From Tritonibacter horizontis (GTDB lineage Bacteria > Pseudomonadota > Alphaproteobacteria > Rhodobacterales > Rhodobacteraceae), in contig NZ_LPUY01000077.1 in NCBI RefSeq assembly GCF_001518015.1, positions 1 to 64,000 on the forward strand: 64,000 nt of DNA, in the 5' to 3' direction. The position numbers and the translations under genes were made by a program. Below are positions 8,495 through 17,191 of the stretch, one piece after another; position 1 is the first letter of the stretch, and each line of letters begins with the position of its first letter. The notes under the pieces are model-generated. The model was given only the letters and a program-made list of their open reading frames with translations, made no database searches and was not told where the DNA came from.

Positions 8495-9058
8495 TCAGGC
8501 GTCGTAGACCAGCGAGGCGAGGTCGTGGCCATAGGCATGCAACATCGCCAGGAGCTGTTCGAGATCGACGCCGAGTTCCTGCATCCGGGCCAGTTCGTGG
8601 TTCACTTCGGAGATCTGCAGTTCCGGATATTCGCCCTCGGGACGCATATGCAACATACAGGCCAAGGGGCCTCCGCTGTCGGGCGGGATCTGGTTGGACA
8701 GCCAGGCAGGGCGGCTGCCCATGGTTTCGATTTCGCGCATGTCAAAGAGGTCAAGATATTCGTCGAAGACCTCTTCGCTGACCCCGGCCCAGGTGCCGAG
8801 GATGAATTCCTCGCCGCCGGTGTCGGCCAGCGGCACCGCCAGCACGGCGCGCAGGAACCGCAGGGTGCCAAAGCGGCAGAAATCCTCGGTCAGCACATCG
8901 CCGTCGGTGGCAAAAACCGCCGTGTTGTCCTGCACCGGCAGGTCCGGCGGACAGATGTCGGGCCGGTCGCAGGAGAGGCTCAGGAGCTGAGAGAAGGTCG
9001 CACCGCAACAGCGGCACTGACGCGATGAACTCAGCATGCGGGCAAGATGCGCGTCCAA
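8495..9058 (-). CDS. DUF2199 domain protein
   Basis: This 187-residue soluble protein has an N-terminal zinc-binding-like pair (CRCCGATFSQLLSLSCDRP, about residues 15-33). The middle region EEFILGTWAGVSEEVFDEYLD matches the DUF2199 pattern as I recall it (family of unknown function). The first Cys pair could bind metal together with CPP at about 36. The small gene at 8209 follows on the same strand. Start and length are usual for the family. Confidence 0.75.
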   Translation of the reverse strand: MDAHLARMLSSSRQCRCCGATFSQLLSLSCDRPDICPPDLPVQDNTAVFATDGDVLTEDFCRFGTLRFLRAVLAVPLADTGGEEFILGTWAGVSEEVFDEYLDLFDMREIETMGSRPAWLSNQIPPDSGGPLACMLHMRPEGEYPELQISEVNHELARMQELGVDLEQLLAMLHAYGHDLASLVYDA

Positions 9059-9091
9059 GAAGGCGCCCCTTTCGAAATCAAAATAGAGAAA

Positions 9092-9117
9092 GGCGCTGAC
9101 CGGTCGGGGTCAGCGCC
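9092..9117 (-). terminator. Intrinsic terminator downstream of purF
   Basis: GGCGCTGACC (9092-9101) pairs perfectly with GGTCAGCGCC (9108-9117) around a 6-base loop. On the minus strand it is followed by TTTCTCTATTTTGATTT. It lies 135 bases past the purF stop and before the DUF2199 gene, so it separates these transcripts. Confidence 0.7.
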
Positions 9118-9252
9118 ATTTGGTATGCGTCCGCGCTCCCTTACGCCTGTTGGCGGAGAAGTGCAATCACCGGGCAAGATGGTGACAGCAGGACCGGCAC
9201 AGAGCTGCCATCGTGCGATGCCGGACGTGCCGTCGCCCGATGCCGGGCGCGA

Positions 9253-10773
9253 TCAGGAGGCCAGCGTCGCCCCGTTCCACGACCCGCCGGCATTTGGCAT
9301 GTCCTTGATTTTCTTGCTGACGCGGCTGCTGTTTTCCAGGGAGTTGAGGTAGTCGGCGCTGACGCTGCCGGTGATGTATTTGCCGTCAAAACAGGAACAG
9401 TCAAAGCTCTCGATCTCGGCATTGCCTTCCTTGGCGGCCCAGACCAGGTCTTCGAGTTTCTGATAGAACAGGGCGTCGGCCCCCAGTTCCTGGCGAATCT
9501 CTTCGAGGCTGAGGCCATTGGCGATCAGCTCGTGTTTGGTGGGCATGTCGATGCCATAGACATTGGGGTATTTCACCGGCGGTGAGGCGGAGGCGATATA
9601 GACCTTCTTGGCGCCGGCCTCGCGGCACATCTGCACGATTTTCTTGATCGTATTGCCGCGCACGATGCTGTCGTCGATCAGCAGGATATTGCGGTCCTTC
9701 ATCTCCAGCGGAATGGCGTTCAGTTTGCGGCGGACAGATTTCTGACGCTCCGCCTGACCAGGCATGATAAAGGTGCGACCGACATAACGGTTTTTGACCA
9801 GCGCCTCGCGGTAGCGGATGCCGGTGGCGTTGGAAACCTCGAGTGCCACCGGACGGGCGCTGTCGGGCACCGGAATGACCGCGTCGATGTCCAGCCCGGA
9901 GGCGGCAATCTGTTTCGCCAGGGCCTCGCCCATGCGCAATTGCGTCTTATAGACAGATATCCCGTCGAGCATGGAATCCGGCCGCGCCAGATAGACATAT
10001 TCAAAAATGCAGGGGGTCAGCTTGCCTTCGACCGCCTGAAACTCGTGCAGGTTGCCCTCAAGATCGACAAGGATGGCCTCGCCCGGTTTCAAATCACGCA
10101 GCTTTTCAAACCCGTTGATGCCAAAAGCCACATCTTCGGAGGCAAAGGCGTAGTCGTTCCCGTCGCCCTCGGCCTTGCGCTGTGCCACAGAGAGGGGCCG
10201 AATGCCGTGGGGGTCGCGGAAGGCCAGCATGCCGACGCCGGCAATCAGGCAGATCACGGAATAGGCGCCCTGCACCCGCTCCATCGTCATCTTGACGCCG
10301 GCCAAGATGTTGCGGATCGGATCGGTATTGCCATTGACCTTGATCGCGTCGGCGACCTTGTCCGCAAGCACGTTCAGCAGGATTTCGGAATCGGAATTTG
10401 TCCGCAGGTGGCGGCTGTATTTCCCGGTGACCTTGGCGCGCTGTTCAGCGGTATTGGTGATATTGCCGTTGTGTACCAGATAGATACCGTAGGGCGCGTT
10501 GACAAAGAACGGCTGCGCCTCGGAGGCGGCCAGCGATCCGGCGGTGGGATAGCGCACATGGCCCATGCCGATGCGGCCGATCAACGTATCGGCATCCCGG
10601 GCGTTGAAGACGTCCTTGACCAGACCGTTGGCCTTGCGTTCGTGGAAGAAGCCATCGCCATAGGTGACGATGCCTGACGCGTCCTGGCCGCGATGCTGTA
10701 GCATCAACAGGCCGTCATAGAGTTCCGCAAACACTTGTTCGGTTCTGCTTGCGATGCCCAAGATACCGCACAT
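9253..10773 (-). CDS. purF: Amidophosphoribosyltransferase
   Basis: PurF catalyses the first committed step of purine synthesis: PRPP plus glutamine to phosphoribosylamine. The start MCGILGIASRTEQ puts the catalytic Cys at residue 2 after Met removal, which fixes the ATG at 10773. The glutaminase part has MLQHRGQDASG and HNGNITN. The PRPP-binding loop ILLIDDSIVRGNTIKKIV lies in the C-terminal half. The length, 506 residues, is typical. Its usual neighbour cvpA is close, but a Hint-domain gene and two gaps separate them. Confidence 0.97.
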   Translation of the reverse strand: MCGILGIASRTEQVFAELYDGLLMLQHRGQDASGIVTYGDGFFHERKANGLVKDVFNARDADTLIGRIGMGHVRYPTAGSLAASEAQPFFVNAPYGIYLVHNGNITNTAEQRAKVTGKYSRHLRTNSDSEILLNVLADKVADAIKVNGNTDPIRNILAGVKMTMERVQGAYSVICLIAGVGMLAFRDPHGIRPLSVAQRKAEGDGNDYAFASEDVAFGINGFEKLRDLKPGEAILVDLEGNLHEFQAVEGKLTPCIFEYVYLARPDSMLDGISVYKTQLRMGEALAKQIAASGLDIDAVIPVPDSARPVALEVSNATGIRYREALVKNRYVGRTFIMPGQAERQKSVRRKLNAIPLEMKDRNILLIDDSIVRGNTIKKIVQMCREAGAKKVYIASASPPVKYPNVYGIDMPTKHELIANGLSLEEIRQELGADALFYQKLEDLVWAAKEGNAEIESFDCSCFDGKYITGSVSADYLNSLENSSRVSKKIKDMPNAGGSWNGATLAS

Positions 10774-11434
10774 GGCGTGGCTCCAATATTTCTGTCGTGT
10801 TGGCTTACAGCGGCGAGGCTGCAGCGAGAGAGGCAGGACCCGTCCCCCGGCGATGAGGGCCGAAGGCAGGATCCATGAAGAGCTGTGTGTTCGAAAGCGG
10901 CGAAGCCGGGCCATGACCCGGAGGCCGCGCCACATGGCGCAGAGTCAGGTGGCGCAGGGTCAGGCGTGGTCTGCAAGAGGGGGCAGCGGCGGGGCGGAGA
11001 GTGCCGGTCGCGGCCCCAGATGCGCCGCCGACGGGTGCAGGGCGAGCGAGACTTGCCGCAGGGGCAGATCCAGCAGCCAGGGACGGGCGGCTCAGGTCGG
11101 CGTGGTGTTGGGTCAACACAGGGGCGTCAGCTCCGAATCCGGTCGAACAGGGACGGCCCTCACATAGGCGCTCTGGCCGGCAATGTCATCAAAGGATCAC
11201 AATGCTGGCCCGGATATCGCGCGGATTTTCATGCGCGCCATGGGCCACGCCACGAAAAGGAGCGTCAATTGTCTTGGGGCTGCATAAAAGAGCGTGGTCG
11301 GCGACCCCGTGCGGACAGACGGGGCGGCGGATGCTGGCACGGGAGCGCGGGGTCCCCCATGTCGCAATCGGCGGCGATCGGCTGGCGATCAGCGGCGCCG
11401 GGCAGGTCCCTGCGATCCGTGATCAGATCGGGGA
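10774..11434. other. 661-bp gap upstream of purF, no gene supported
   Basis: The stretch between purF and the Hint gene is G+C-rich. It is crossed only by Arg-rich frames typical of non-coding high-GC DNA. The one tidy element is a dyad GTGTTG-GGT-CAACAC at 11105-11119, about 330 bp before the purF start, which might be an operator. I see no repeat-family copy or RNA gene here. Confidence 0.5.
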
Positions 11435-12163
11435 TCAGGCGGCGTAGCGGCCGAACAGCAGGTCGAGGGGGTCAAATTTCGGCGCCGGGCACAGGGAGAA
11501 ATCAAAGATGTCTTCGTCCCCTTCGCCGGTGGGCGCCAGATCGGTGCCAAGATCGGCGTCTTTTTCGATCTGGTCCTGACGGGCGGCCGCGACGATCTGA
11601 CGGGTGTCTGTCAGCGACAGAACATCATAGAAATCATCCGCGCCGGTTTCGCTGGCCTTGAGCAGCAGACCGCCTTCGGCCCAGAGCAGTTCTTCCTCTT
11701 CGCATTCGATGTAGATCCGGGCGAGCCGCTGGGGCAGGGCGGTGGTGATCCCGTGGTAGCCGACAAGCGCCACCAGTTTGACGGACACCACCGGCAGGTC
11801 AAAGAGGTCGAGGGCGATGCCACCCTCAAGCGCGACAACCGCGTCGGAGGGCAGGTCCAGCGCCGCATCATTGCCGAGTGCGCCGGCCGGAACATGCACC
11901 ATCGCCGTGAGGCGCGGCACGCAGTGACGGATGTTGAAGACCTCGCGCAGGCCGCCATCAAAGGTCTGAACCTGATCGCCGGGGCGCAGGGCGCGGGCCT
12001 GTTTGAACCCCTGTGGTGTCTCGATGAGGGTGCCGGGCAGCACACCGCCCTGTTGGGGGCGGGCGCGGGACGCGGTTGATGTCTGAGCGCTGTCCGAACG
12101 CAGGTCCAGAAGCAGGTCAACCGGCTGATAATCTGTAAACGCGGTGGTGTGATCCAGCAGCAT
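11435..12163 (-). CDS. Hint-domain protein without splicing cysteine
   Basis: This 242-residue protein has a central Hint (Hedgehog/intein) fold signature, LPGTLIETPQGFKQARALRPGDQV, beginning about residue 40. The usual first residue Cys (as in CFTPGT) is absent; the sequence is QGGVLPGT. Self-cleavage by the standard N-S acyl shift is therefore unlikely. An acidic C-terminus (EGDEDIFDFSL) follows, and no signal peptide is seen. The start at 12163 has AAGGGAC 7-8 bases upstream on the minus strand; the longer frame adds a non-conserved leader. The gap before it holds two CtrA-type boxes. Function unknown; related proteins occur across Rhodobacterales. Confidence 0.75.
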   Translation of the reverse strand: MLLDHTTAFTDYQPVDLLLDLRSDSAQTSTASRARPQQGGVLPGTLIETPQGFKQARALRPGDQVQTFDGGLREVFNIRHCVPRLTAMVHVPAGALGNDAALDLPSDAVVALEGGIALDLFDLPVVSVKLVALVGYHGITTALPQRLARIYIECEEEELLWAEGGLLLKASETGADDFYDVLSLTDTRQIVAAARQDQIEKDADLGTDLAPTGEGDEDIFDFSLCPAPKFDPLDLLFGRYAA

Positions 12164-12332
12164 GTTATCTTGTCCCTTCTGAGAGCACCGAGGCTTTTGC
12201 CTTCGTTGATCCCAATTGGCCCTCGAATTGGGCCGAAAATGGGGCAAGCTTGGGACGCTTTCCGCACCTTCGCGGGTTTGAGGCTGGAAAAACACTTATC
12301 TATCCAAAGGTTAACGGCCTGGCTGGGGGTAA

Positions 12333-12418
12333 TTAACCCTTTCTTAAGGAAATCGAAAGGTGCTTGCGGTAGGTTTACGGTGTTTAGAATCGATTCTTTA
12401 TTATTAACAAATGGTTAA
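12333..12418. promoter_or_regulatory. Two CtrA-type boxes and a GANTC palindrome
   Basis: Exact TTAA-N7-TTAA boxes lie at 12333-12347 (TTAACCCTTTCTTAA) and 12404-12418 (TTAACAAATGGTTAA). Between them is the 12-base palindrome AGAATCGATTCT (12386-12397), which contains two overlapping GANTC (CcrM methylation) sites. Extra TTAAC half-sites flank this AT-rich patch. The 395-bp gap 12164-12558 has a terminator at its cvpA end, so the only promoter it can serve is that of the Hint gene, 170-255 bp away. Confidence 0.65.
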
Positions 12419-12453
12419 TGAAGCGCCGCGCCTGTTAACACGAAAGAAGCCTC

Positions 12454-12462
12454 TGTGGATAA
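12454..12462 (-). promoter_or_regulatory. Single consensus DnaA box
   Basis: TGTGGATAA is an exact TTATCCACA DnaA box on the minus strand, next to the AT-rich patch with the CtrA-type boxes. One box is too little for an origin and may be chance (about one exact match is expected in 64 kb), but DnaA, CtrA and CcrM sites together suggest cell-cycle control. Confidence 0.35.
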
Positions 12463-12510
12463 CTCTGTGTGTTGTTCAAAGGCGCCAAGTTTCGACATGG
12501 TGCCAAAACA

Positions 12511-12536
12511 AAAGGCGCCCGAGACCGGGCGCCTTT
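12511..12536 (-). terminator. Intrinsic terminator of radA-cvpA
   Basis: AAAGGCGCCC (12511-12520) and GGGCGCCTTT (12527-12536) form a perfect 10-bp stem with a 6-base loop, 22 bases past the cvpA stop. On the minus strand a TTTTGTTTTGG tract follows. It uncouples cvpA from the Hint gene and purF. Confidence 0.8.
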
Positions 12537-12558
12537 GAGGCCTCAGGCTGAGAAGGGG

Positions 12559-13113
12559 TCAACCTTCGCAGGAGGAAATCAGATCTTCGTACTTCTGCGT
12601 GACCCAGCCCAGAGCCTGCTCCGGGTTGCGTTCTTCGACCTTGCCGATCACCCGGTTGAACACCGCGGCAGAGCGGCTTTCGTCCACCATCGTGAAACTT
12701 TGGCCGGTCATGACGACATTGTAGACAAAGAACCCGATCACCACGAGCAGGATCCCGCGCAGCACGCCGAAGAAAAAGCCCGCGCCCTGGTCGATCCCGC
12801 CAAGTGCGGAGCGTTGCACCAGCCCGGCCAGCAGCGGGGTGAAAAAGGACACGACAATCAGCGCCACCGCAAAGACGGCGAAGAAGGCCGCGATCAGCGA
12901 GAGTTCGCAGCTGTCCGCGATGAAATCGCCGATCACCGGGATCTCTGCCATCAGCGGTTCGGCCTTTGGCGCGAACATATAGGACAGAATGCCGGCCGCG
13001 ATCCAGCCAATGATGGCCATGATCTCGCGCACAAAGCCGCGTGCATAGGCGAGAAGTGCCGAAACTACGATGACAAGCGCAACCGCGCCGTCGATAATGG
13101 TGAAACCTTCCAT
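12559..13113 (-). CDS. cvpA: CvpA family membrane protein
   Basis: This 184-residue inner-membrane protein has four predicted helices, at about residues 8-25, 32-48, 72-95 and 110-132. The family signature ARGFVREIMAIIGWIAAG lies near the N-terminus. CvpA was named for colicin V production and typically sits beside purF; it is also linked to envelope stress. Here it follows radA by 41 bases and ends at a strong terminator. The C-terminal tail after about residue 135 is soluble. Confidence 0.9.
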   Translation of the reverse strand: MEGFTIIDGAVALVIVVSALLAYARGFVREIMAIIGWIAAGILSYMFAPKAEPLMAEIPVIGDFIADSCELSLIAAFFAVFAVALIVVSFFTPLLAGLVQRSALGGIDQGAGFFFGVLRGILLVVIGFFVYNVVMTGQSFTMVDESRSAAVFNRVIGKVEERNPEQALGWVTQKYEDLISSCEG

Positions 13114-13154
13114 GTGCCTCGCCTGTTGCCCGCAAAATATCCGTTAGTGGCCTT

Positions 13155-14531
13155 TTAGCCGGCTCCGAAATATTCGCCAACAAATCCTGTGAGGTCGGAG
13201 GCCGGGCGCAGGGTCAGGCCGGAGACGGAAACGGATTTGCCGCCACTCGGAGCGATCGCTGACGTGAAACCAAGTTTTTGCGCTTCTTTCAACCGGTTTT
13301 CGGTCTGCGGGGCGGGCCGAAGGGCGCTGGACAGAGATATTTCGCCAAAAATCACCGTGTCTGGCGGCAGGCAGGTGTCTTCGCGGGCGCTGAGCAGGGC
13401 GGCGGCCACTGCGAGGTCGGCGGCGGGTTCCGAGATTTTCATGCCGCCCGCCACATTGAGATAGACGTCCAGCCCGGCAAAGGGGATGCCGCAGCGCGCC
13501 TCAAGCACGGCGAGGATCATCGCCAGACGCGAGCTGTCCCAGCCAACGACGGCGCGGCGCGGCTGAGAATGCGGCGAGGGGGCAACCAGCGCCTGCATCT
13601 CTACCAGCACCGGGCGGGTGCCTTCGATGCCGGCAAAAACGACAGAGCCGGGGGAGGGCTGGCCGCGTTCGGACAGGAACAGCGCCGAGGGGTTGAGCAC
13701 CTGGGCCAGGCCAGCGCCGGTCATTTCAAAAACGCCGATCTCGTCCGCCGGGCCAAAGCGGTTCTTGACCGCGCGCAGAATGCGGAACTGATGGCCGCGC
13801 TCTCCCTCGAAATAGAGCACGGTGTCGACCATATGTTCGACCACGCGGGGGCCGGCGATCTGGCCGTCCTTGGTGACATGGCCGACCATGATGATGGAAA
13901 CGCCATTGGTCTTGGCAAAGGTGGTCAGCTCATGCGCGGCGGCGCGCACCTGGCTGACGGAGCCCGGCGCGCTGTCGACATTGTCGGCCCACATGGTCTG
14001 GATCGAGTCGATGATGGCAAGCTGTGGTTTTTCCGCCTCCAGCGTGGTCAGGATATCCCGCAGGTTGGTTTCGGCAGCGAGTTTCACCGGCGCCTGTTCC
14101 AGCCCCAGCCGCTGCGCCCGCATGCGGACCTGGGCCGAGGCTTCCTCGCCGGAGACATAGATTGTTTTCAGCCCCGCATTGGCGAATTGCGCGGCGGCCT
14201 GCAACAGAAGGGTTGATTTGCCGATGCCCGGATCGCCGCCGACCAGAATGGCCGAGGCCTCGACCAGACCGCCGCCAAGTACCCGGTCGAGTTCGGCGAC
14301 ACCACAAAGCGTGCGGGGAGGCGGGGTTTCCTGGGTGGCGAGGTCGGTCAGGGGCACGCGTTTGCCGCGCATTGCCCCCAGGGATTTCTTGGCCGGACCG
14401 GCGGAGGTCAGGCCCTTGTCCTCGGAAATGGTGTTCCAGTCGCCGCATCCGTCGCAGCGGCCGGACCACTTTGTAAAGGAGGCGCCGCAGGCGGAACAGG
14501 AGAAGGAGGTTTTTGCCGGTGATTTTGCCAT
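13155..14531 (-). CDS. radA: DNA repair protein RadA
   Basis: RadA (Sms) is a RecA-like ATPase that promotes branch migration in recombination repair. The 458-residue product has a zinc finger (C12-x2-C15-x10-C26-x2-C29), Walker A GGDPGIGKSTLL and the RadA-specific KNRFG motif in LRAVKNRFGPADE. A Lon-protease-like C-terminal domain follows (AGGMKISEPAADLAVAAALL). The ATG at 14531 places the zinc finger at the N-terminus as usual; the in-frame upstream extension is not conserved in character. cvpA follows. Confidence 0.96.
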   Translation of the reverse strand: MAKSPAKTSFSCSACGASFTKWSGRCDGCGDWNTISEDKGLTSAGPAKKSLGAMRGKRVPLTDLATQETPPPRTLCGVAELDRVLGGGLVEASAILVGGDPGIGKSTLLLQAAAQFANAGLKTIYVSGEEASAQVRMRAQRLGLEQAPVKLAAETNLRDILTTLEAEKPQLAIIDSIQTMWADNVDSAPGSVSQVRAAAHELTTFAKTNGVSIIMVGHVTKDGQIAGPRVVEHMVDTVLYFEGERGHQFRILRAVKNRFGPADEIGVFEMTGAGLAQVLNPSALFLSERGQPSPGSVVFAGIEGTRPVLVEMQALVAPSPHSQPRRAVVGWDSSRLAMILAVLEARCGIPFAGLDVYLNVAGGMKISEPAADLAVAAALLSAREDTCLPPDTVIFGEISLSSALRPAPQTENRLKEAQKLGFTSAIAPSGGKSVSVSGLTLRPASDLTGFVGEYFGAG

Positions 14532-14600
14532 CCTGGATCTGTGGCAGATGTTTCCGGTTTGTTCAAGTCCGTTGGCGCCGCATTTATGCGCGCGGCGCAC

Positions 14601-14658
14601 GCTCCCGCCGGTCGGCCGATCCTTTGAAAAGGATCGCCACCCGTTTGGGCCGGGCGCC
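14601..14658 (-). repeat. Hairpin repeat family 1, copy C
   Basis: This is read on the minus strand. Block 1 is the complement of GTTTGGGCCGGGCGCC (14643-14658) and block 2 the complement of GCTCCCGCC (14601-14609). The central stem is CGATCCTTT (14617-14625) with AAAGGATCG (14628-14636) around a GA loop, extended by GG/CC past one bulge. It lies in the 269-bp gap between the pqiA-like stop and radA, downstream of pqiA in its direction. Confidence 0.7.
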
Positions 14659-14800
14659 GCTGGCGCGGCGCAGTAAGAAGACGTGCTGAGAAGCGGTTCA
14701 GGGGCAGGTCTGCCCTGAACGCGCCAGAGCCAGTCTGGGTGCGAGTCGCCGTCGCGTCAATGATCTGCGACCGCGCGGGGCGCGGCGGCCCGCTGGGCCG

Positions 14801-15268
14801 TCATTGACCCGCCGTCGACTCGCGGTGGATCTGGCGTTCGGTCAGATGGGACAGAAGGCCAGAGGCGAGGATGCAGGCGGTGAACAGATAGAGCCCCCAG
14901 GCGGTCTGGATCGTGGCGTAGCCGATGCCCTTGGCCAGTGTGATATAGAGCGCAATCAGGAAGACATCGGCCATGGCGAGTTTACTCAGGACATTGAGCG
15001 CGGGCAGGGCGTGGGCGCCGAGCTGGTGAAACTGCACCAGCAGCAGGGCAATGGTTTTGAGATAAGGCGCAACGATGGCAAATATGGTGACGATCAGCGC
15101 CAGTGCGATGTCGCTTTGCCAAAGGCTGCTGAGGCCGGTGACGACGGAAATTTCCGACAAGCCGAAGATCGGCAACAATCCGGCGCGCATCAGCGGTGCG
15201 GACCAGGCGACGGGGTAGAGGATCAGGAGTGAGAGGGTGGCGAGGCGGAGGAGGGGCAGCACGGTCAT
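14801..15268 (-). CDS. PqiA-like (paraquat-inducible protein A) membrane protein
   Basis: This 155-residue protein has about four membrane helices and the PqiA-type segments YPVAWSAPLMRAG, FAIVAPYLKTIALLLVQ and LSKLAMADVFLIALYI. PqiA domains accompany MCE-type lipid transport systems across the envelope, which fits the mlaF-mlaE genes just upstream. The ATG at 15268 is preferred; the longer frame upstream runs through the neighbouring gene. It is a single-domain form, about a third the size of E. coli PqiA. No MCE-domain (MlaD/PqiB) gene is in the window. Confidence 0.75.
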   Translation of the reverse strand: MTVLPLLRLATLSLLILYPVAWSAPLMRAGLLPIFGLSEISVVTGLSSLWQSDIALALIVTIFAIVAPYLKTIALLLVQFHQLGAHALPALNVLSKLAMADVFLIALYITLAKGIGYATIQTAWGLYLFTACILASGLLSHLTERQIHRESTAGQ

Positions 15269-15270
15269 GC

Positions 15271-15645
15271 TTATTCGCCATAACTCGCTACGGCACTCGC
15301 AGAAGCGATCAATACGAGCACGTTCAGCAAGACGACGGCGTCCGTGCGCCAAAATGAAAATCGCGTCTTGAATACATAGAAGATCCAATCTCCAGCGATC
15401 CCTATGTACAGCATTATTTGTGCGGGCAAAGCGAATTGAGAAAGCCCCAAACCACCGGGAAAAGCATATGTTGCACTGCTCAGGAGAAACCACGTGACAG
15501 AGAGGATGATGCCAGCGGCAAGCTTGTGGTCTCTAAGGCCGGATCGCCATTTATGGATGAGGGCGATGCACGCTGTAACTGGAAGTAGGAGGAGCGCAGA
15601 GGTTACGAGCGTGACGAGCAGATCATAATTGACGATGCTACTCAC
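15271..15645 (-). CDS. Small four-helix membrane protein, unknown
   Basis: This 124-residue protein has four hydrophobic stretches (about residues 8-28, 42-62, 72-92, 100-120). It starts with an ATGA overlap on the mlaF stop and ends two bases before the pqiA-like start, so it is within the operon. Its DNA is visibly less G+C-rich than both neighbours and uses more A/T-ending codons, which suggests later insertion. I recognise no family. A helper subunit of the lipid transporter is one possibility by position only. Confidence 0.6.
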   Translation of the reverse strand: MSSIVNYDLLVTLVTSALLLLPVTACIALIHKWRSGLRDHKLAAGIILSVTWFLLSSATYAFPGGLGLSQFALPAQIMLYIGIAGDWIFYVFKTRFSFWRTDAVVLLNVLVLIASASAVASYGE

Positions 15646-16412
15646 CGGACCGCCTCGATCGGCCCCTCTGCGCTGCCGGAGATGAATTGCTCCACATAAG
15701 GGTCGCCCGAGTGGTCCATCTCGGCCACGGGACCCGTCCAGCGGATCTTGCCGCCGTGGAGCATGGCGACATTGTCGGCAATGGCGCGCACCGAGGTCAT
15801 GTCGTGGGTGATGGTCATGGCGGTGGCGCCCATTTCAACCACGATTTCACGGATCAGGTCGTTGATGACCCCGGCCATGATCGGGTCCAGCCCGGTTGTG
15901 GGCTCGTCAAAAAAGATGATTTCCGGTTCGGCCGCGATGGCGCGGGCCAGGCCGACGCGTTTTTGCATGCCGCCGGACAACTCGGCGGGAAGGCGGTCAG
16001 CGACGTCCGGCTTGAGCCCGACGCGGCGCAGTTTCTCAATCGCGATGTCGCGGGCCTCATCGCGGGGGCGGGCGAGGCTGCCGCGCAGCAGACGGAAGGC
16101 GACGTTCTGCCAGACCGGCAGGGAGTCAAACAGCGCGCCGCCCTGAAACAGCATGCCGAACCGCGCCAGAAAGGCGTCGCGTTCCGCGCTGCCGGTCCCG
16201 CTGCCAACGCTTTTGCCGTCAACGGCGATGCGGCCGCTGTCCTGCGGGATCAGTCCGAGGACGGATTTCAGCATCACGGATTTACCGGTGCCGGAGCCGC
16301 CGATGATCACCATGGAGGTGCCACGGGCGATGGTCAGGTCGATCCCGCGCAGAACGGCATTGCTGCCAAAGGTCTTGTGGACGTCGGACATCTCGATCAT
16401 CGGGTGGGTCAT
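15642..16412 (-). CDS. mlaF: MlaF-type ABC transporter ATP-binding protein
   Basis: This is the ATPase of an Mla-like system that moves phospholipids between outer and inner membrane to keep lipid asymmetry. The 256-residue product has Walker A GGSGTGKSVML, the signature LSGGMQKRVGLARA typical of the MlaF subfamily (QKR rather than QQR), Walker B IIFFDEPTTGLD and the switch His in TITHDM. Its start overlaps mlaE by ATGA. Confidence 0.93.
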   Translation of the reverse strand: MTHPMIEMSDVHKTFGSNAVLRGIDLTIARGTSMVIIGGSGTGKSVMLKSVLGLIPQDSGRIAVDGKSVGSGTGSAERDAFLARFGMLFQGGALFDSLPVWQNVAFRLLRGSLARPRDEARDIAIEKLRRVGLKPDVADRLPAELSGGMQKRVGLARAIAAEPEIIFFDEPTTGLDPIMAGVINDLIREIVVEMGATAMTITHDMTSVRAIADNVAMLHGGKIRWTGPVAEMDHSGDPYVEQFISGSAEGPIEAVR

Positions 16413-17191
16413 AGCGAGAAAAACACCCCTGTGAGCGCGAAGTTTGCCGCGAGGATCAGAATGGCGGCGGCCTCGACCGAGCTTTTGGTGGCCTGTCCCA
16501 CGCCCTGGGCGCCCCGGCCTGATTGCATACCGAAGTAGCAGCCCATCAGGGCGGCGATGGTGCCGAAGGCGGCGCCCTTGACGAGGCTGGAGATGATATC
16601 GCGTGGTTCGAGAAAGTTGACGGTGTTCTTGAGATAGGCGGCGGCGTTGAAATCCAACGTCTCGGTCGCGACCACATAGCCACCAAGAATTCCGATGATG
16701 TCGCCGACGCCGACCAGCACCGGCACCGTCAGCAGGGCGGCCAGCACGCGGGGCGCGACGAGGTATTTCATCGGGTTGGTGGAGAGCGTGACCAGCGCGT
16801 CGATCTGCTCTGTCACTTTCATCGTTGCGATTTCGGCGGCAATCGAAGAGGTGACGCGGGCTGCGATCATCAGCCCAACCAATACGGGGCCAAGTTCACG
16901 CACCATGCCGATGGCGACGATCTGGGGCACCACGGCCTCGGCATTGAAACGCGCACCGCCCGCATAGATCTGCAACGCCAGCGCGCCGCCGGTAAAAATC
17001 GCCGTCAGCGCCACCACCGGCAAGGAGAGCCAGCCGATCTGCAGCAGGGCTACGGCGAATTCACGCGGGTAGAAGGGCGGCCGGGCCATATGGCTGAAGG
17101 TCGAGGCGGCAAAACGTGTGATCCGCCCGAGGGCGGCGAGCCGCCCGAGAGCGGCCTGGCCGATGGCGCCAAGAACAGAAACCGGGGTCAT
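16409..17191 (-). CDS. mlaE: MlaE-type ABC transporter permease
   Basis: This is the inner-membrane permease partner of MlaF. The 260-residue product has an amphipathic N-terminal region and about five helices. It carries the MlaE hallmarks [35 protein letters not shown] and [16 protein letters not shown]. It overlaps alr upstream (ATGA) and mlaF downstream, forming alr-mlaE-mlaF. The Gly-rich coupling region is complete. Confidence 0.93.
   Translation of the reverse strand: MTPVSVLGAIGQAALGRLAALGRITRFAASTFSHMARPPFYPREFAVALLQIGWLSLPVVALTAIFTGGALALQIYAGGARFNAEAVVPQIVAIGMVRELGPVLVGLMIAARVTSSIAAEIATMKVTEQIDALVTLSTNPMKYLVAPRVLAALLTVPVLVGVGDIIGILGGYVVATETLDFNAAAYLKNTVNFLEPRDIISSLVKGAAFGTIAALMGCYFGMQSGRGAQGVGQATKSSVEAAAILILAANFALTGVFFSL

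Noticed and set aside
10885-11661. Long plus-strand open frame in the purF upstream region
   Set aside because: Its composition is Arg/Gly/Pro-rich without any domain, and it overlaps the Hint gene on the other strand, as expected for chance frames in high-GC DNA.
12290-12480. Chromosomal origin of replication: AT-rich patch with CtrA-type boxes, GANTC sites and a DnaA box
   Set aside because: Only one consensus DnaA box is present, and no origin-typical genes (dnaA, hemE, gidA, parAB, repABC) flank it; dnaB at 18566 is not an origin marker.
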